This document shows positions 22,443 to 30,374 of a stretch of DNA of 32,324 nt, piece by piece; within the stretch, counting starts at the first letter, position 1, and every line of letters starts with the position of its first letter. Source of the DNA: an uncultured Aquimonas sp. (GTDB lineage Bacteria > Pseudomonadota > Gammaproteobacteria > Xanthomonadales > Xanthomonadaceae); assembly GCF_937888285.1 (NCBI RefSeq), contig NZ_CALART010000062.1, forward strand, positions 1 through 32,324, written 5' to 3'. The translations under genes and the position numbers were made by a program. Below the pieces are notes generated by a model that worked only from the letters and a program-made list of their open reading frames with translations, was not told where the DNA came from and did not search any database.

Positions 22443-23348
22443 ATGCCCGTTGGTATCACCGACCTCGCCCATTCCCTTCGCAAGGACACCGCTGGTTCGG
22501 CGGTGACCATCCCGCTCAGCCGCGGTCAGCAGCTCGTCGCCGCGGCGATGGGGCACAAGTCTTTGGCTTCGTTTCAGGCGGCGCGGGCGGCCCATCGGGA
22601 GCCGCAGACCCTCGACGGCGTCCCCCACGTAGTACCGGACTACGAGCTACTTTCCGCCCGAGCACAGGAGCTTGGCTTGGGACTGCCGAACAACCAGTTG
22701 CGCGGCCTGATGGACGCGGCCTTCCACGAACGGTTGCCACGAACGAAGGTCCACCACACGTTCAGCGACCTGGCGATGGCAGTGCAAGACGAGATGCAGG
22801 AGGCCGTACTTTCCGACGCCGGCCTCAACTCTTCGATGGCCAACGCCAACTACGACGGTATCGACGAGGTCTACTTCGAAGAAGAGATTGACCCCGATGA
22901 AGCCACGTTGGCCGAGCCGGTGACGGCCAACATTAACGGCCACATCGGCCTGGGCATCGATACCGAGAGGCCTTACGCCGGACATCAAGTTCGTTTCGAG
23001 GTCGCGGTGTCCCTGGCACGTTGTGGTCGACGCTGCTTCGAGGAGCCTGCCGTTGAGGTGCTGTCGGGTGGTTTGGACTACGACTGGGACGGCGACACGC
23101 CGCCGACCAAGACCCTCGCGCAAGCGCTCGCAGAAGCCTTGAAGATTGACCTGGCCGATGCACAGGAACTTGCGGACGTAGAGCCAACGGAGCTGAGCGG
23201 CCACAGTGATGGGATGACGTACGGCTACCTCTTCGACTTCACTCGGCGCGTACGCCCCGAACTCGCGGCGAAGCTCATGGCACAGCACGGGTCGTTGCAG
23301 CTCGAGGTGCAACCGTGGTTCTTCGACGGCATCCGGGGCGCTGACTGA
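22443..23348 (+). CDS. hypothetical protein of the cassette (301 aa)
   Basis: ATG 22443 has AGGAG seven bases upstream. The N-terminus (residues ~20-50) contains LSRGQQLVAAAMGHKSLASFQAAR, written here in two helices, which resembles the helical motif of the nuclease encoded at 19445 (HATALEAAARIQGHSSWHA). The middle is acidic (YFEEEIDPDEA). The C-terminal part is beta-rich and ends EVQPWFFDGIRGAD. No catalytic motif is seen and I do not recognise the family. Its acidity and shared motif suggest a partner, substrate-recognition or inhibitor role toward the first gene product; this is speculative. Confidence 0.65.
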   Translation: MPVGITDLAHSLRKDTAGSAVTIPLSRGQQLVAAAMGHKSLASFQAARAAHREPQTLDGVPHVVPDYELLSARAQELGLGLPNNQLRGLMDAAFHERLPRTKVHHTFSDLAMAVQDEMQEAVLSDAGLNSSMANANYDGIDEVYFEEEIDPDEATLAEPVTANINGHIGLGIDTERPYAGHQVRFEVAVSLARCGRRCFEEPAVEVLSGGLDYDWDGDTPPTKTLAQALAEALKIDLADAQELADVEPTELSGHSDGMTYGYLFDFTRRVRPELAAKLMAQHGSLQLEVQPWFFDGIRGAD

Positions 23349-23473
23349 CCCAACTGACCCTCGGGACCTCCTGTCTTGGCCAAGCCGGCTGGCGAGAGGT
23401 GATTCTCTTCAGCGCCCAGCCTCGAAGTGACCTAGATCATTGATTCACAAAGATGTTGGTCATGAATTCGATA

Positions 23474-24868
23474 TCACCTATCGGCAACGACATTGGGGCC
23501 TGTCAGGGCCTCAGCAACGATGTCACCGGGCTCGGTCGTCGTCACCCGTTCCAGGCACTCCAGCAGCGGCGGCGCGTGGACGTCCGTCGCCGTGGCCCAG
23601 GCCCTGACCTTGTCGGCCAGGCTGACGAGTTGCGAGATGCCGGGCGCGCGGGTGCGCAGCACGGGCACGATCCGCCCTTCGAGCTGGACATCGGCGGCGC
23701 CGGACAGCGCACGCTCGATGGCACCGCGGTCCACCTCGTGCCGGTCCTCGTCGGCCACTGTCCATCGGACCCGCACGCTGACGCCGGCCAGTTCCTGCGC
23801 GCGAACCGCCTCTCGCAACTGCTCCAGGTCGGGCCGGCCTTCGAACATGATGTCCAGCGTCCGTCTCGCAGGGGTCGGTTCGAGGCGACAGTCCACCCCG
23901 TCCGGTCCGAATTCCCAAAGCAGGAACCCCTTGTCGCCCTGCTCACCGTGGTGGAAGCGACCGACGGACCCGGCGTAGGCGATGCACTGGCGCCGCTCGC
24001 CCTCCCCTTGCGTCCAGGCCTGGTGCCGGTGGATGTGGCCGAGCAAGGTGGCCTGCGCGCCGGCGCTGAACAGCACTCCGGTGGTGAACTCGTGGTCGAA
24101 CCCGGCCATCGGCACACCATGCTCGGTCACGCAGCCGAAGACCGTGCCATGCGACACCGCGAGCGTCGGCACGCCGGCAGCCCGGGCCGCGCCGTGGATG
24201 CCGGCGTAGCCCTGCAGCAGCCGGCCCAGCTGCTCGCCCTGGGCCTCGGCAGCAGCGGTGGCGCCGACCGATGCCGCGACAGCCGCCTTGTTGATCGAGG
24301 GAATGCAGGTGAACAGTGCCCTGGCGCCACGCGGCACCTCCGCGAACCGCAGGCCTTCGGACGCGAGCCACAGGTCGGCGGCAGACTCATCGGTCGCCGA
24401 CAGGTCCCGAGACGATGCGCTGCCCATCAACACCACCTGACCGATCCGGTCCGCGACGAAGACCCGATGGCGGCTTTCCAGCATCCTGAACACGGACAGC
24501 GTGCCGGGCGGCTCGTGCGACCACGTGCCCTGGAGCATCAGCACCGGGCAATGATCGGCCAGCCGCCGCACCCGCGCCAGCAGCCGCAATGCCGCGGGCG
24601 CATGCAGGTCCAGGGCGTGATCGGTGGCATCCCCGGAGATCACGGCCACATCGACGCCGAGTTCGATGGCGCGGTCCACGGCCGCCGAGAAGCAGCGATC
24701 AGCTTCTTCCAGATGCCGAGGCCCGTAGTGCAGGTCGGACATATGCGCCACCCGCAAGCGATGCGCCTGACGGTGCGGACCGTGCGCTCGCGGATGCCCG
24801 TCCGGGATGCGCGGCACCTCCGCGCGTTGCGCACCGGTTCCGCCTGGCAGTCGTCCCGACCCGCTCAC
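23474..24868 (-). CDS. SbcD/Mre11-like metallophosphoesterase, possibly truncated at the C-terminus
   Basis: 464 residues from GTG 24868, which overlaps the upstream stop (GTGA). Calcineurin-type motifs: MSDLHYGP (Asp45, His47), SGDATDH (Asp80), QGTWSHE in the place of the usual GNHD, AVSHGTVFG and LLGHIHRH. This is the Mre11/SbcD nuclease core. The family pairs with SbcC/Rad50 ATPases to cut DNA ends and hairpins. The last residues (ALTGPNVVADR) stop where the inserted cassette begins, and a candidate original tail is at 18864-18956. Its native ATPase partner is broken; the intact relative at 11223-13673 may replace it. Confidence 0.82.
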   Translation of the reverse strand: MSGSGRLPGGTGAQRAEVPRIPDGHPRAHGPHRQAHRLRVAHMSDLHYGPRHLEEADRCFSAAVDRAIELGVDVAVISGDATDHALDLHAPAALRLLARVRRLADHCPVLMLQGTWSHEPPGTLSVFRMLESRHRVFVADRIGQVVLMGSASSRDLSATDESAADLWLASEGLRFAEVPRGARALFTCIPSINKAAVAASVGATAAAEAQGEQLGRLLQGYAGIHGAARAAGVPTLAVSHGTVFGCVTEHGVPMAGFDHEFTTGVLFSAGAQATLLGHIHRHQAWTQGEGERRQCIAYAGSVGRFHHGEQGDKGFLLWEFGPDGVDCRLEPTPARRTLDIMFEGRPDLEQLREAVRAQELAGVSVRVRWTVADEDRHEVDRGAIERALSGAADVQLEGRIVPVLRTRAPGISQLVSLADKVRAWATATDVHAPPLLECLERVTTTEPGDIVAEALTGPNVVADR

Positions 24869-26178
24869 GTTGCCACCTGCTGCAGTTCGGCGTTGACCTT
24901 GTCCGCGTAGCCCTTCGGATCGTTCCTGAAGCGCTCCAGTTCGCCGAACGCCCGCTGCCGCCCTTGCGGATTGAGCCTCCACCCAGGACCCCAGCGCGTG
25001 GCCGCATAGCTCAGCCAGGTCTGCGCAGGCACGCCCATCGCGGTCAGCCGCCCGAGCACATGCTCCAGCGTGGGCGGCGTGCCGTCTGCCGTGAAATCGC
25101 TCGCAGCCACAGGTTCGTCGACGGACTCGAGCCCCTTCCCTGGCGTCGCGGACGCTTCCTCCCGGCGCCCCTGGAGCACGCGGGCGGCAACATCGGCCTG
25201 AAGGAGCACGGTGTCCTGATCGTCCTGCTCCCGCATGAGCGTCGCCACGTCGACTGGCGCTTCCAGCTCGATGATCCACTGCGGCACCCGGACCGGCCGC
25301 CCATGGTCATCGATGTGCGCCACCTCCATCAGCCGCTTGGTCAGGTAGAACGGCGTGCCCTGGCGGTCCAGGAAGCCGGCGAGACGGCCGCCCCGCAGGA
25401 ACGCCACGGTCTCGAAGGTGCGGATCGCCGCGTTCATCGCGTAGAAGCTGCGCGTGTGCAGCTCGAAGGCGCTGATCGAGCGGATGCCGGGGATGAAGAA
25501 CAGGAAGCGTCCGGTGAGGTTGCACTGCCGCTGCTGGTACTCCGGGCAGGACTCCGGCTGGCACAGACCGCCGTTGTCCTCGCGCGGGATCGCCTTGCGG
25601 CCGCCGAACAGCCGCACCGTGCGGCGTCCGTTCGCGTCGACCGGCACCGGGGCGTGCGTCATGCAGTGCCGCCACCGTCCGTCGGACGAATACTCGGACC
25701 AGAAGCGCTTGTCCTGCGCACCCCAGGTGGCCAGTTCATGCGGCATCACGCTCTGCCAGCGATCGGTCGGGAACACCACCGGGAAGCGGTAGAGGCGCCG
25801 GCCCTCGCCGCGGTCCTCGCCATGGAGGTCGAGGATCTGTGTCGCCAGTTCGGGGTTCGGGAAGTCCTGGGCGCGCACGGTGAACCACGGCACGTTGCGC
25901 GGAACGAGCGGGCTCTTGAGCTCAGGGCAGGCCTCGGCCAGCGCACGCTCGATCTGGTCGAACGACTGGCCCTGGTTCAGGCCTTGTTCGTAGATCGACT
26001 GTGCACGCGGCACCTCGGCAGCCCGCCGGGTCAGGACCTTGATGCCCGCACGGATCTTTCCGCCCGTTGGCAGGCGGGGCGTTCCGTTCGTACCGTTGCC
26101 CAGCAGGGTGGGCAGAGCGACAGGCCCGCCGTGCAGCACGACGGCGGGCCGGGGATCGGGGGATGGAGAAGAGGCCAT
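24865..26178 (-). CDS. Gp3-like recombination directionality factor / metal-binding protein
   Basis: A 437-residue protein; ATG 26178 is preceded by GAGGAA at six bases, while upstream in-frame codons lack this. The core has GRWRHCMTHAPV, then LCQPESCPEYQQRQC, a cysteine cluster likely to bind zinc, and FFIPGIRSISAFELHT. ICE proteins of this kind are often annotated hydrolase or metal-binding protein. They resemble the Gp3-type directionality factor of phage phiBT1, which controls integrase direction. Whether it does that here is unknown. It is translationally coupled to the SbcD-like gene downstream. Confidence 0.7.
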   Translation of the reverse strand: MASSPSPDPRPAVVLHGGPVALPTLLGNGTNGTPRLPTGGKIRAGIKVLTRRAAEVPRAQSIYEQGLNQGQSFDQIERALAEACPELKSPLVPRNVPWFTVRAQDFPNPELATQILDLHGEDRGEGRRLYRFPVVFPTDRWQSVMPHELATWGAQDKRFWSEYSSDGRWRHCMTHAPVPVDANGRRTVRLFGGRKAIPREDNGGLCQPESCPEYQQRQCNLTGRFLFFIPGIRSISAFELHTRSFYAMNAAIRTFETVAFLRGGRLAGFLDRQGTPFYLTKRLMEVAHIDDHGRPVRVPQWIIELEAPVDVATLMREQDDQDTVLLQADVAARVLQGRREEASATPGKGLESVDEPVAASDFTADGTPPTLEHVLGRLTAMGVPAQTWLSYAATRWGPGWRLNPQGRQRAFGELERFRNDPKGYADKVNAELQQVAT

Positions 26179-26331
26179 CGGCGTTCCTCGGTGGGCGTCG
26201 GGGGATTCCGACGAACCATCGTCCAGCAAGGAAGCGGGCTTTCAACCCCGAGTGCCGTCCGGATGCCATGATGCGACTCTGTCCGCACGCCATGGTCCCG
26301 TGCTGTCGCATCGCCCGAACCCGTCTCTTCC

Positions 26332-27003
26332 ATGCAAGCCGAGTCGCCCTCAAGCCCAGAAGACAGCGCCGACCGAGACGACGAGGAACTGCGGCGGGTA
26401 CTCGCCGCCTCCGAGGCCTTCGACGATGATCTGCTCGCACTGCTACGAGCCGGCTGGAACACATCGTCCCGACGCTCGACCATCTGCCTGGCCTTCTGTC
26501 GTTCGGCGATCGAGCATGCGATCGCGCAGCGGGTCCTGATCGAAGCCGGCCTGACGGGAACTGCACTCAGCCTGATCCGCCTGCAATTCGAGGCAGTTGT
26601 CCGTGCCGCCTGGGTGCTTCACGCCGCCAAGGAGGACTGGCTGGACAAGTTCTCCGCGCCGGTGCCGGACGGCGAACTCTCGGAACCCCAGATGGGGCCA
26701 CCCATCCCCGCCATGATCGACGCCATCGGTGCGGTCGCCGGCCCGGCGGCCACCGAACTGAAGCGACTGCATGGCACGGTCAAGGTGATGCACTCGTTCG
26801 TGCACGGGGGCGTCCATCTGGTTGTCCACGCCCTTCGCGGCTACCCGGCAGGAAAGCTGACGTCCGTGCTGCAGAACCGAAACCTGCTCTCGCTGATGCT
26901 GGCCAACGTCATCGTGATCGTCAGTCAGGACCCCGGCCTGCGGGGTTCGGTCGGACGGTTGTCGGGCCTGCATGCGAACTGCATGCCGCCGCTCCAGCGG
27001 TGA
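26332..27003 (+). CDS. DUF6988-like protein (223 aa)
   Basis: All-helical protein with CRSAIEHAIAQRVLIEAGL, SLIRLQFEAVVRAAWVLHAA and HSFVHGGVHLVV blocks, the pattern I associate with DUF6988 (a family of unknown function with conserved Arg/Glu and Ser-His positions). ATG 26332 is the natural start, though its ribosome site is weak. It lies on the plus strand in an otherwise minus-strand cluster, and its 3' end overlaps the end of the DUF1173 gene by 83 bases tail to tail. It looks like a separately acquired gene; the role is unknown. Confidence 0.7.
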   Translation: MQAESPSSPEDSADRDDEELRRVLAASEAFDDDLLALLRAGWNTSSRRSTICLAFCRSAIEHAIAQRVLIEAGLTGTALSLIRLQFEAVVRAAWVLHAAKEDWLDKFSAPVPDGELSEPQMGPPIPAMIDAIGAVAGPAATELKRLHGTVKVMHSFVHGGVHLVVHALRGYPAGKLTSVLQNRNLLSLMLANVIVIVSQDPGLRGSVGRLSGLHANCMPPLQR

Positions 27004-28219
27004 GCCTCGTCGACGGGCCGGGCAGGACCGGCATGGCCTCGCCAGGCAACCAGAGCCAGGACCTGGCCCGGGCAGACTCGAATGCCCTTCGCTTGGCACC
27101 CTGTTCGGCCTCGCCCATGAAGCTGCTGACAACATGGAGGTCGACCGGCTCCGCGCCGACGTCCAGCAGGATGGCATTCGCGAACCCGGCCACCGATCGC
27201 GCGTCGTACCGCAGTGGCTTCACGAACCGCCTCCCCTGCGCCACCAGCGCTCGGACCAGCGGCACCTCGTGCACGCCCTCCAGCGGAATCCACTCCTCGC
27301 TGGTCAGCATCAGGCTGGCGAGGTCGATCTCGTAGGTGTGCTCCCGGCGTGCCCGGATCAGCGCCGCCAACATCAGACGCAGCCCTCGCCCTCCGTCCGA
27401 GTCGAGCGCCTCGAAGAGTGGCGCGAAGCCGCGCTGCACCCGCGCCCAGGTCCGCGCGTCTACCAGCAAGGGTGCGTCCGGCATGTGGCGGATCCAGATG
27501 CGCGCACCCGCGGGTGCCGACTCCCAGCCCTTGAACTCCCCCAGAACCAAAGCCAGCGGCTGACGCCCGTCATGCGGCTGCAGCACCGACAACCTCGCGC
27601 GCCGCCGTTCGGCCTGCTCGGCCTTCGCGGTCTCGTTGAAGGCTTCCGGCACGTACAGCCGGTTCGACAGCGGCTCGCCCTTCACCTGGATGGCCTCGGC
27701 GGCCTGCATCAGGTACTTGTGAAGCACCGCCTGGTTGCGCTTTCCAGTCATCGCCGGCGACCAGCGGTTGAAGCCTGCCCGCTCGAACATGAAGTGCATC
27801 AGCGCCCGCAGGCTCATCCGTCGACGAGTGCGGCCGACCTCGGACGGCTCGGCAGGCTCGCGGCTCACCCCCGCGCGCCCGGGCACACGCGCCCACGGGA
27901 AATCCACGTGCAGTTCCACCCGTGACGGGTCCAGTTGAACGACGGCCTCGCCGACCAGTTCGCCCAGGCCTGACATCGCGGGCCCGGGCTCGTAGCTCGG
28001 GCAGGCGGGGTGGTGCCGGTCCCCGGTCTCGGGCATGCGCTTGATCTGGTAGCAGCGATGGAAGGCGACGTACATCTCGACGCCGCCTGCCACGCACAGG
28101 CAGCGTGGCCTGCCCGGCGCCTCGTAGGCCTGGGCGAGCAGGTCCTGCAACTGCGGGTCGTCGGCGTCGACCACTCGCCCACCGATCGCGAAGCGCTGTC
28201 CGTCCATCGCCGAATCCAT
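26921..28219 (-). CDS. DUF1173-family ICE protein, C-terminus probably altered
   Basis: A 432-residue frame from ATG 28219. The N-terminal Cys/His block (RCLCVAGGVEMYVAFH...KRMPETGDRHHPACPSYEP) is typical of DUF1173 proteins of ICEs and plasmids. LRALMHFMFERAGFNRWSP and RLYVPEAF follow. The conserved part ends at about SWLWLPGEAMPVLPG (near 27010). The last ~30 residues are read from DNA that also encodes the end of the convergent gene at 26332, so the native stop seems lost. The biochemical role of the family is not known. It starts 32 bases after the integrase-like gene and is probably in one operon with it. Confidence 0.8.
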   Translation of the reverse strand: MDSAMDGQRFAIGGRVVDADDPQLQDLLAQAYEAPGRPRCLCVAGGVEMYVAFHRCYQIKRMPETGDRHHPACPSYEPGPAMSGLGELVGEAVVQLDPSRVELHVDFPWARVPGRAGVSREPAEPSEVGRTRRRMSLRALMHFMFERAGFNRWSPAMTGKRNQAVLHKYLMQAAEAIQVKGEPLSNRLYVPEAFNETAKAEQAERRRARLSVLQPHDGRQPLALVLGEFKGWESAPAGARIWIRHMPDAPLLVDARTWARVQRGFAPLFEALDSDGGRGLRLMLAALIRARREHTYEIDLASLMLTSEEWIPLEGVHEVPLVRALVAQGRRFVKPLRYDARSVAGFANAILLDVGAEPVDLHVVSSFMGEAEQGAKRRAFESARARSWLWLPGEAMPVLPGPSTRLTAGAAACSSHAGPTTVRPNPAGRGPD

Positions 28220-28251
28220 CGCAGTTTCAGCCCCTCAGCGCGCGCTCCACA

Positions 28252-29193
28252 TCACGCCAGTTCCTCGAGCACCTTGGCCAGCTCGGGTCGCGGCCTGGCC
28301 AGTTGCTCGCGCACGGCACTTCGATCGGCGATGCCCAGCACCAGCCCGACCTGGTCCTCGTCAGCGCCACGCTCGTACATCCGCGACATCAGGGTCAGCC
28401 GCGCCGACTGCGTGCAAAGACCGGGTATGTCGGCCTGACGGAAGATCTTGCGGTAGATCTCCAGCAGGGGACGGCAGACGTAGCGGTTCTGGCCTTCGCC
28501 GCCGTTCGGCGTGATCGGATAGACCTCGCCCTCGGCGCCCAGGAACAGCGGGCCGAGCGGGTCCAGCCCGCGCCAGTGCTCGGCCGCACCGAGGCCGTGG
28601 CCGGCACGGATACGCTCGTCGAGGTAGGCGCCGAGCGCCTCGTCGAGACGTCGGTGGTTGAAGAACAGCGGCCGGTCCCTGCCGTTGATCGCGACATCGG
28701 CGCGCACCCTCGACTCTCGCCGCACGCTGCCGTCCTCCAGCAGGTAGTCGCCCACCGTCAGGCGCGCGACCTCAAGCGGGCGCAGGCCGGTCGCGAAGGG
28801 CAGGTAGTAGAGCGCCAGATCGTGCAGGGGCCGCGTCGACCGGCTGCGCACGCGGCGCGCCCCGAGGTCGACCTCGTCGAGCTTGAGCACTCGGGCTTCG
28901 CGGTGGGAGCTCACCTGCGCAGGATCGAAGTGCTCCAGCGCCTGCAGGATCGCGTCCCGGTGCATGCGCAGGCGCTTCACGAAGGCGGCGCCGCTCTCCT
29001 GCAGGCCATCGACGCCCACCGCCTGCGTGAGCTGGACCGCCAGGCCCTTGATGCGCCGGTCGACGGCCGACCGCGACAGCCCCCATCGCTGGGCCACGGT
29101 CGCGTAGGGATCGCCGTCGATCACTTCGCGCAGCATCTGGATCGTCTGCAATGTCTGCCGGCGATCGCCGGCGGTTTCCGGATCGTCTTCCAT
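28252..29193 (-). CDS. HTH / tyrosine-recombinase-like ICE protein lacking catalytic residues
   Basis: 313 residues; ATG 29193 has AGGGAG at a normal distance. An N-terminal HTH is visible (DPYATVAQRWGLSRSAVDRRI, residues ~24-44). The C-terminal half is a tyrosine recombinase fold: FATGLRPLEVARLTVGDYL carries the first Arg. In the second box TQSARLTLMSRMYERG the usual His is Gln, LGH reads LGI (VLGIADRSA), and no nucleophile Tyr follows. It is therefore probably a DNA-binding protein derived from an integrase, not an active recombinase. It heads a short operon with the DUF1173 gene. Confidence 0.7.
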   Translation of the reverse strand: MEDDPETAGDRRQTLQTIQMLREVIDGDPYATVAQRWGLSRSAVDRRIKGLAVQLTQAVGVDGLQESGAAFVKRLRMHRDAILQALEHFDPAQVSSHREARVLKLDEVDLGARRVRSRSTRPLHDLALYYLPFATGLRPLEVARLTVGDYLLEDGSVRRESRVRADVAINGRDRPLFFNHRRLDEALGAYLDERIRAGHGLGAAEHWRGLDPLGPLFLGAEGEVYPITPNGGEGQNRYVCRPLLEIYRKIFRQADIPGLCTQSARLTLMSRMYERGADEDQVGLVLGIADRSAVREQLARPRPELAKVLEELA

Positions 29194-29527
29194 TGTTGTT
29201 ACTCCCTGGACGACGGATTCACCGACGGACGCCGGCCGAACGCGGCGATGCGGTCGCGCCTCGCCAACCGCTTCCTCGATGTCAACGGCATGACCCCGGC
29301 ACGGCCCGGGCACCCGCACGGCGTTCCAGCGTCTAACGCGCGACCGTGGGACCACCGTGTGACCAGTCGTTTCGCGTCCGATACACGCCAGACCCGATAC
29401 CGTCGTCGGCTAAGGCGACGCCTCGCTCCGCGGCGTTGCGACACCAATGTGCCCGCGCGCACGTGCCGGCGTGTTGCCGAGGCGTTACCGCGTGCAGCGC
29501 GATGCGTCCGACGCCGTTCAAGGTGTC
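29194..29527. other. intergenic region between alpA and the integrase-like gene
   Basis: No credible gene. On the minus strand it must hold the promoter of the 29193 gene. A near-perfect hairpin (GGCGACGCC near 29413, GGCGTTGCG near 29431) and two copies of TATCGG within 20 bases (minus strand, near 29385-29400) are the only structures noticed. Confidence 0.4.
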
Positions 29528-29779
29528 TCATGACGCAACCCCCTGCTGCTCGATCCAGCGGCGGATGTCCTCGGCGCGCCAGACGGTAACGCGCTCGGAC
29601 AGCTTTACCGGCTCCGGAAACGTTCGCGCATGCACGCGCCGCCACAGGGTGGACTTGGAGATGGGGACGAAGGACAGCACCTGCGGCTGGCGCAGGAAGC
29701 CGGTGTCCGGCAGCGCGGCGCTGGGCGGCGCGGCCGGGGAATCCGCCGACGGGGCGGCGGGAACAGGAACGCGGGGCAT
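29528..29779 (-). CDS. alpA: AlpA-family transcriptional regulator
   Basis: 83 residues; ATG 29779 with GAGAGG six bases upstream. After a low-complexity Ala/Pro start, residues ~25-80 form the AlpA winged HTH: FLRQPQVLSFVPISKSTLWR, then RTFPEPVKLSERVTVWRAEDIRRWIE. The family acts as small DNA-binding regulators or excisionase-like proteins of prophages and ICEs. It is preceded by a long hairpin-rich leader, so RNA-level control is possible. Confidence 0.88.
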   Translation of the reverse strand: MPRVPVPAAPSADSPAAPPSAALPDTGFLRQPQVLSFVPISKSTLWRRVHARTFPEPVKLSERVTVWRAEDIRRWIEQQGVAS

Positions 29780-30374
29780 GATCGGCCTCTCATCGGCATG
29801 CAGCCGGCAAAGGTCATGACCTGCTCTGCGACGACGGCGCTCGGTCAGGAAACGCGCCAGCCGCCCGGGAACGCTCGACTCCTGGACCACCGCGGGCGTT
29901 CCGTTCGCGCGGTGGGTGAAGATGCCTTCCGAAGAGGGCCCCTGCCGAGGGCCCTCTTCGGTGTGATTCGATCGCCACCCCCTTGGGGGTGCATGCCGGC
30001 CGCCAAGCGGTGCGGGTCCGCGCGTTCGATGCCGCGGAGGGCCGAGTCCGGCACTGGGTGCGTTCGGTCGCCGAGCGGGGCAAGGCGGGACCGCCGGAAC
30101 TGACCGGCACGCCGGAGGCAGCGTGCCGACGTTGGAAGAGGCAGGTATCGACTGCGACGCCACCCGATGCGGGTGGAGGCCCCGGGCGATTCGCCCGTTG
30201 AACGGGTGATCGGCGCTACGGTGGCGCCGACTTGCCTCTGCGTGCAGCCCATGGCCTGGACACACGGTAGCGTCCGCACCGCTCACGGGCAACACGCCCG
30301 CGCCGATTGCCCGCGCAAGCGTCGGTGGGTGCCGCCGCTTGGGAGGGACATGGGATTGCCTGCAATTCCACCGC
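29780..30374 (-). promoter_or_regulatory. hairpin-rich leader/intergenic region upstream of alpA
   Basis: 595 bases without a credible gene. It contains CCGAAGAGGGCCC (29928-29940) pairing perfectly with GGGCCCTCTTCGG (29949-29961), a CACCCCC-TT-GGGGGTG hairpin near 29977-29992, and a CACCGCG/CGCGGTG pair near 29898-29917. On the minus strand these follow the DUF1845 stop and precede alpA, so they may terminate the first gene or structure the alpA leader. There are no T-runs. Confidence 0.5.

Larger units (their letters stand above)
18957..23480. mobile_element. inserted three-gene cassette (approximate limits)
   Basis: Three plus-strand genes plus ~490 bases of non-coding DNA lie between the SbcD-like gene and the start of its ATPase partner, where such genes are normally adjacent. 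The genes run opposite to the backbone. The flanks are visibly more AT-rich than the surroundings (runs such as AATTTATTT at 18953, TCCTAAAGAAAAG near 19155 and TTGATTCACAAAG near 23440). No transposase, integrase or clear terminal repeat was seen. The limits are set by where the neighbouring genes appear cut. Confidence 0.45.

Noticed and set aside
18960..23480. Weak inverted similarity between the two cassette flanks (AGATC...GTCA...GGCT near 18995-19015 versus the complement of 23420-23445)
   Set aside because: Only scattered matches; not good enough to call terminal repeats or a target duplication.
28105..29589. 494-codon plus-strand frame over the integrase-like gene
   Set aside because: Antisense shadow; the minus strand encodes a protein with an HTH and recombinase motifs and a good ribosome site.
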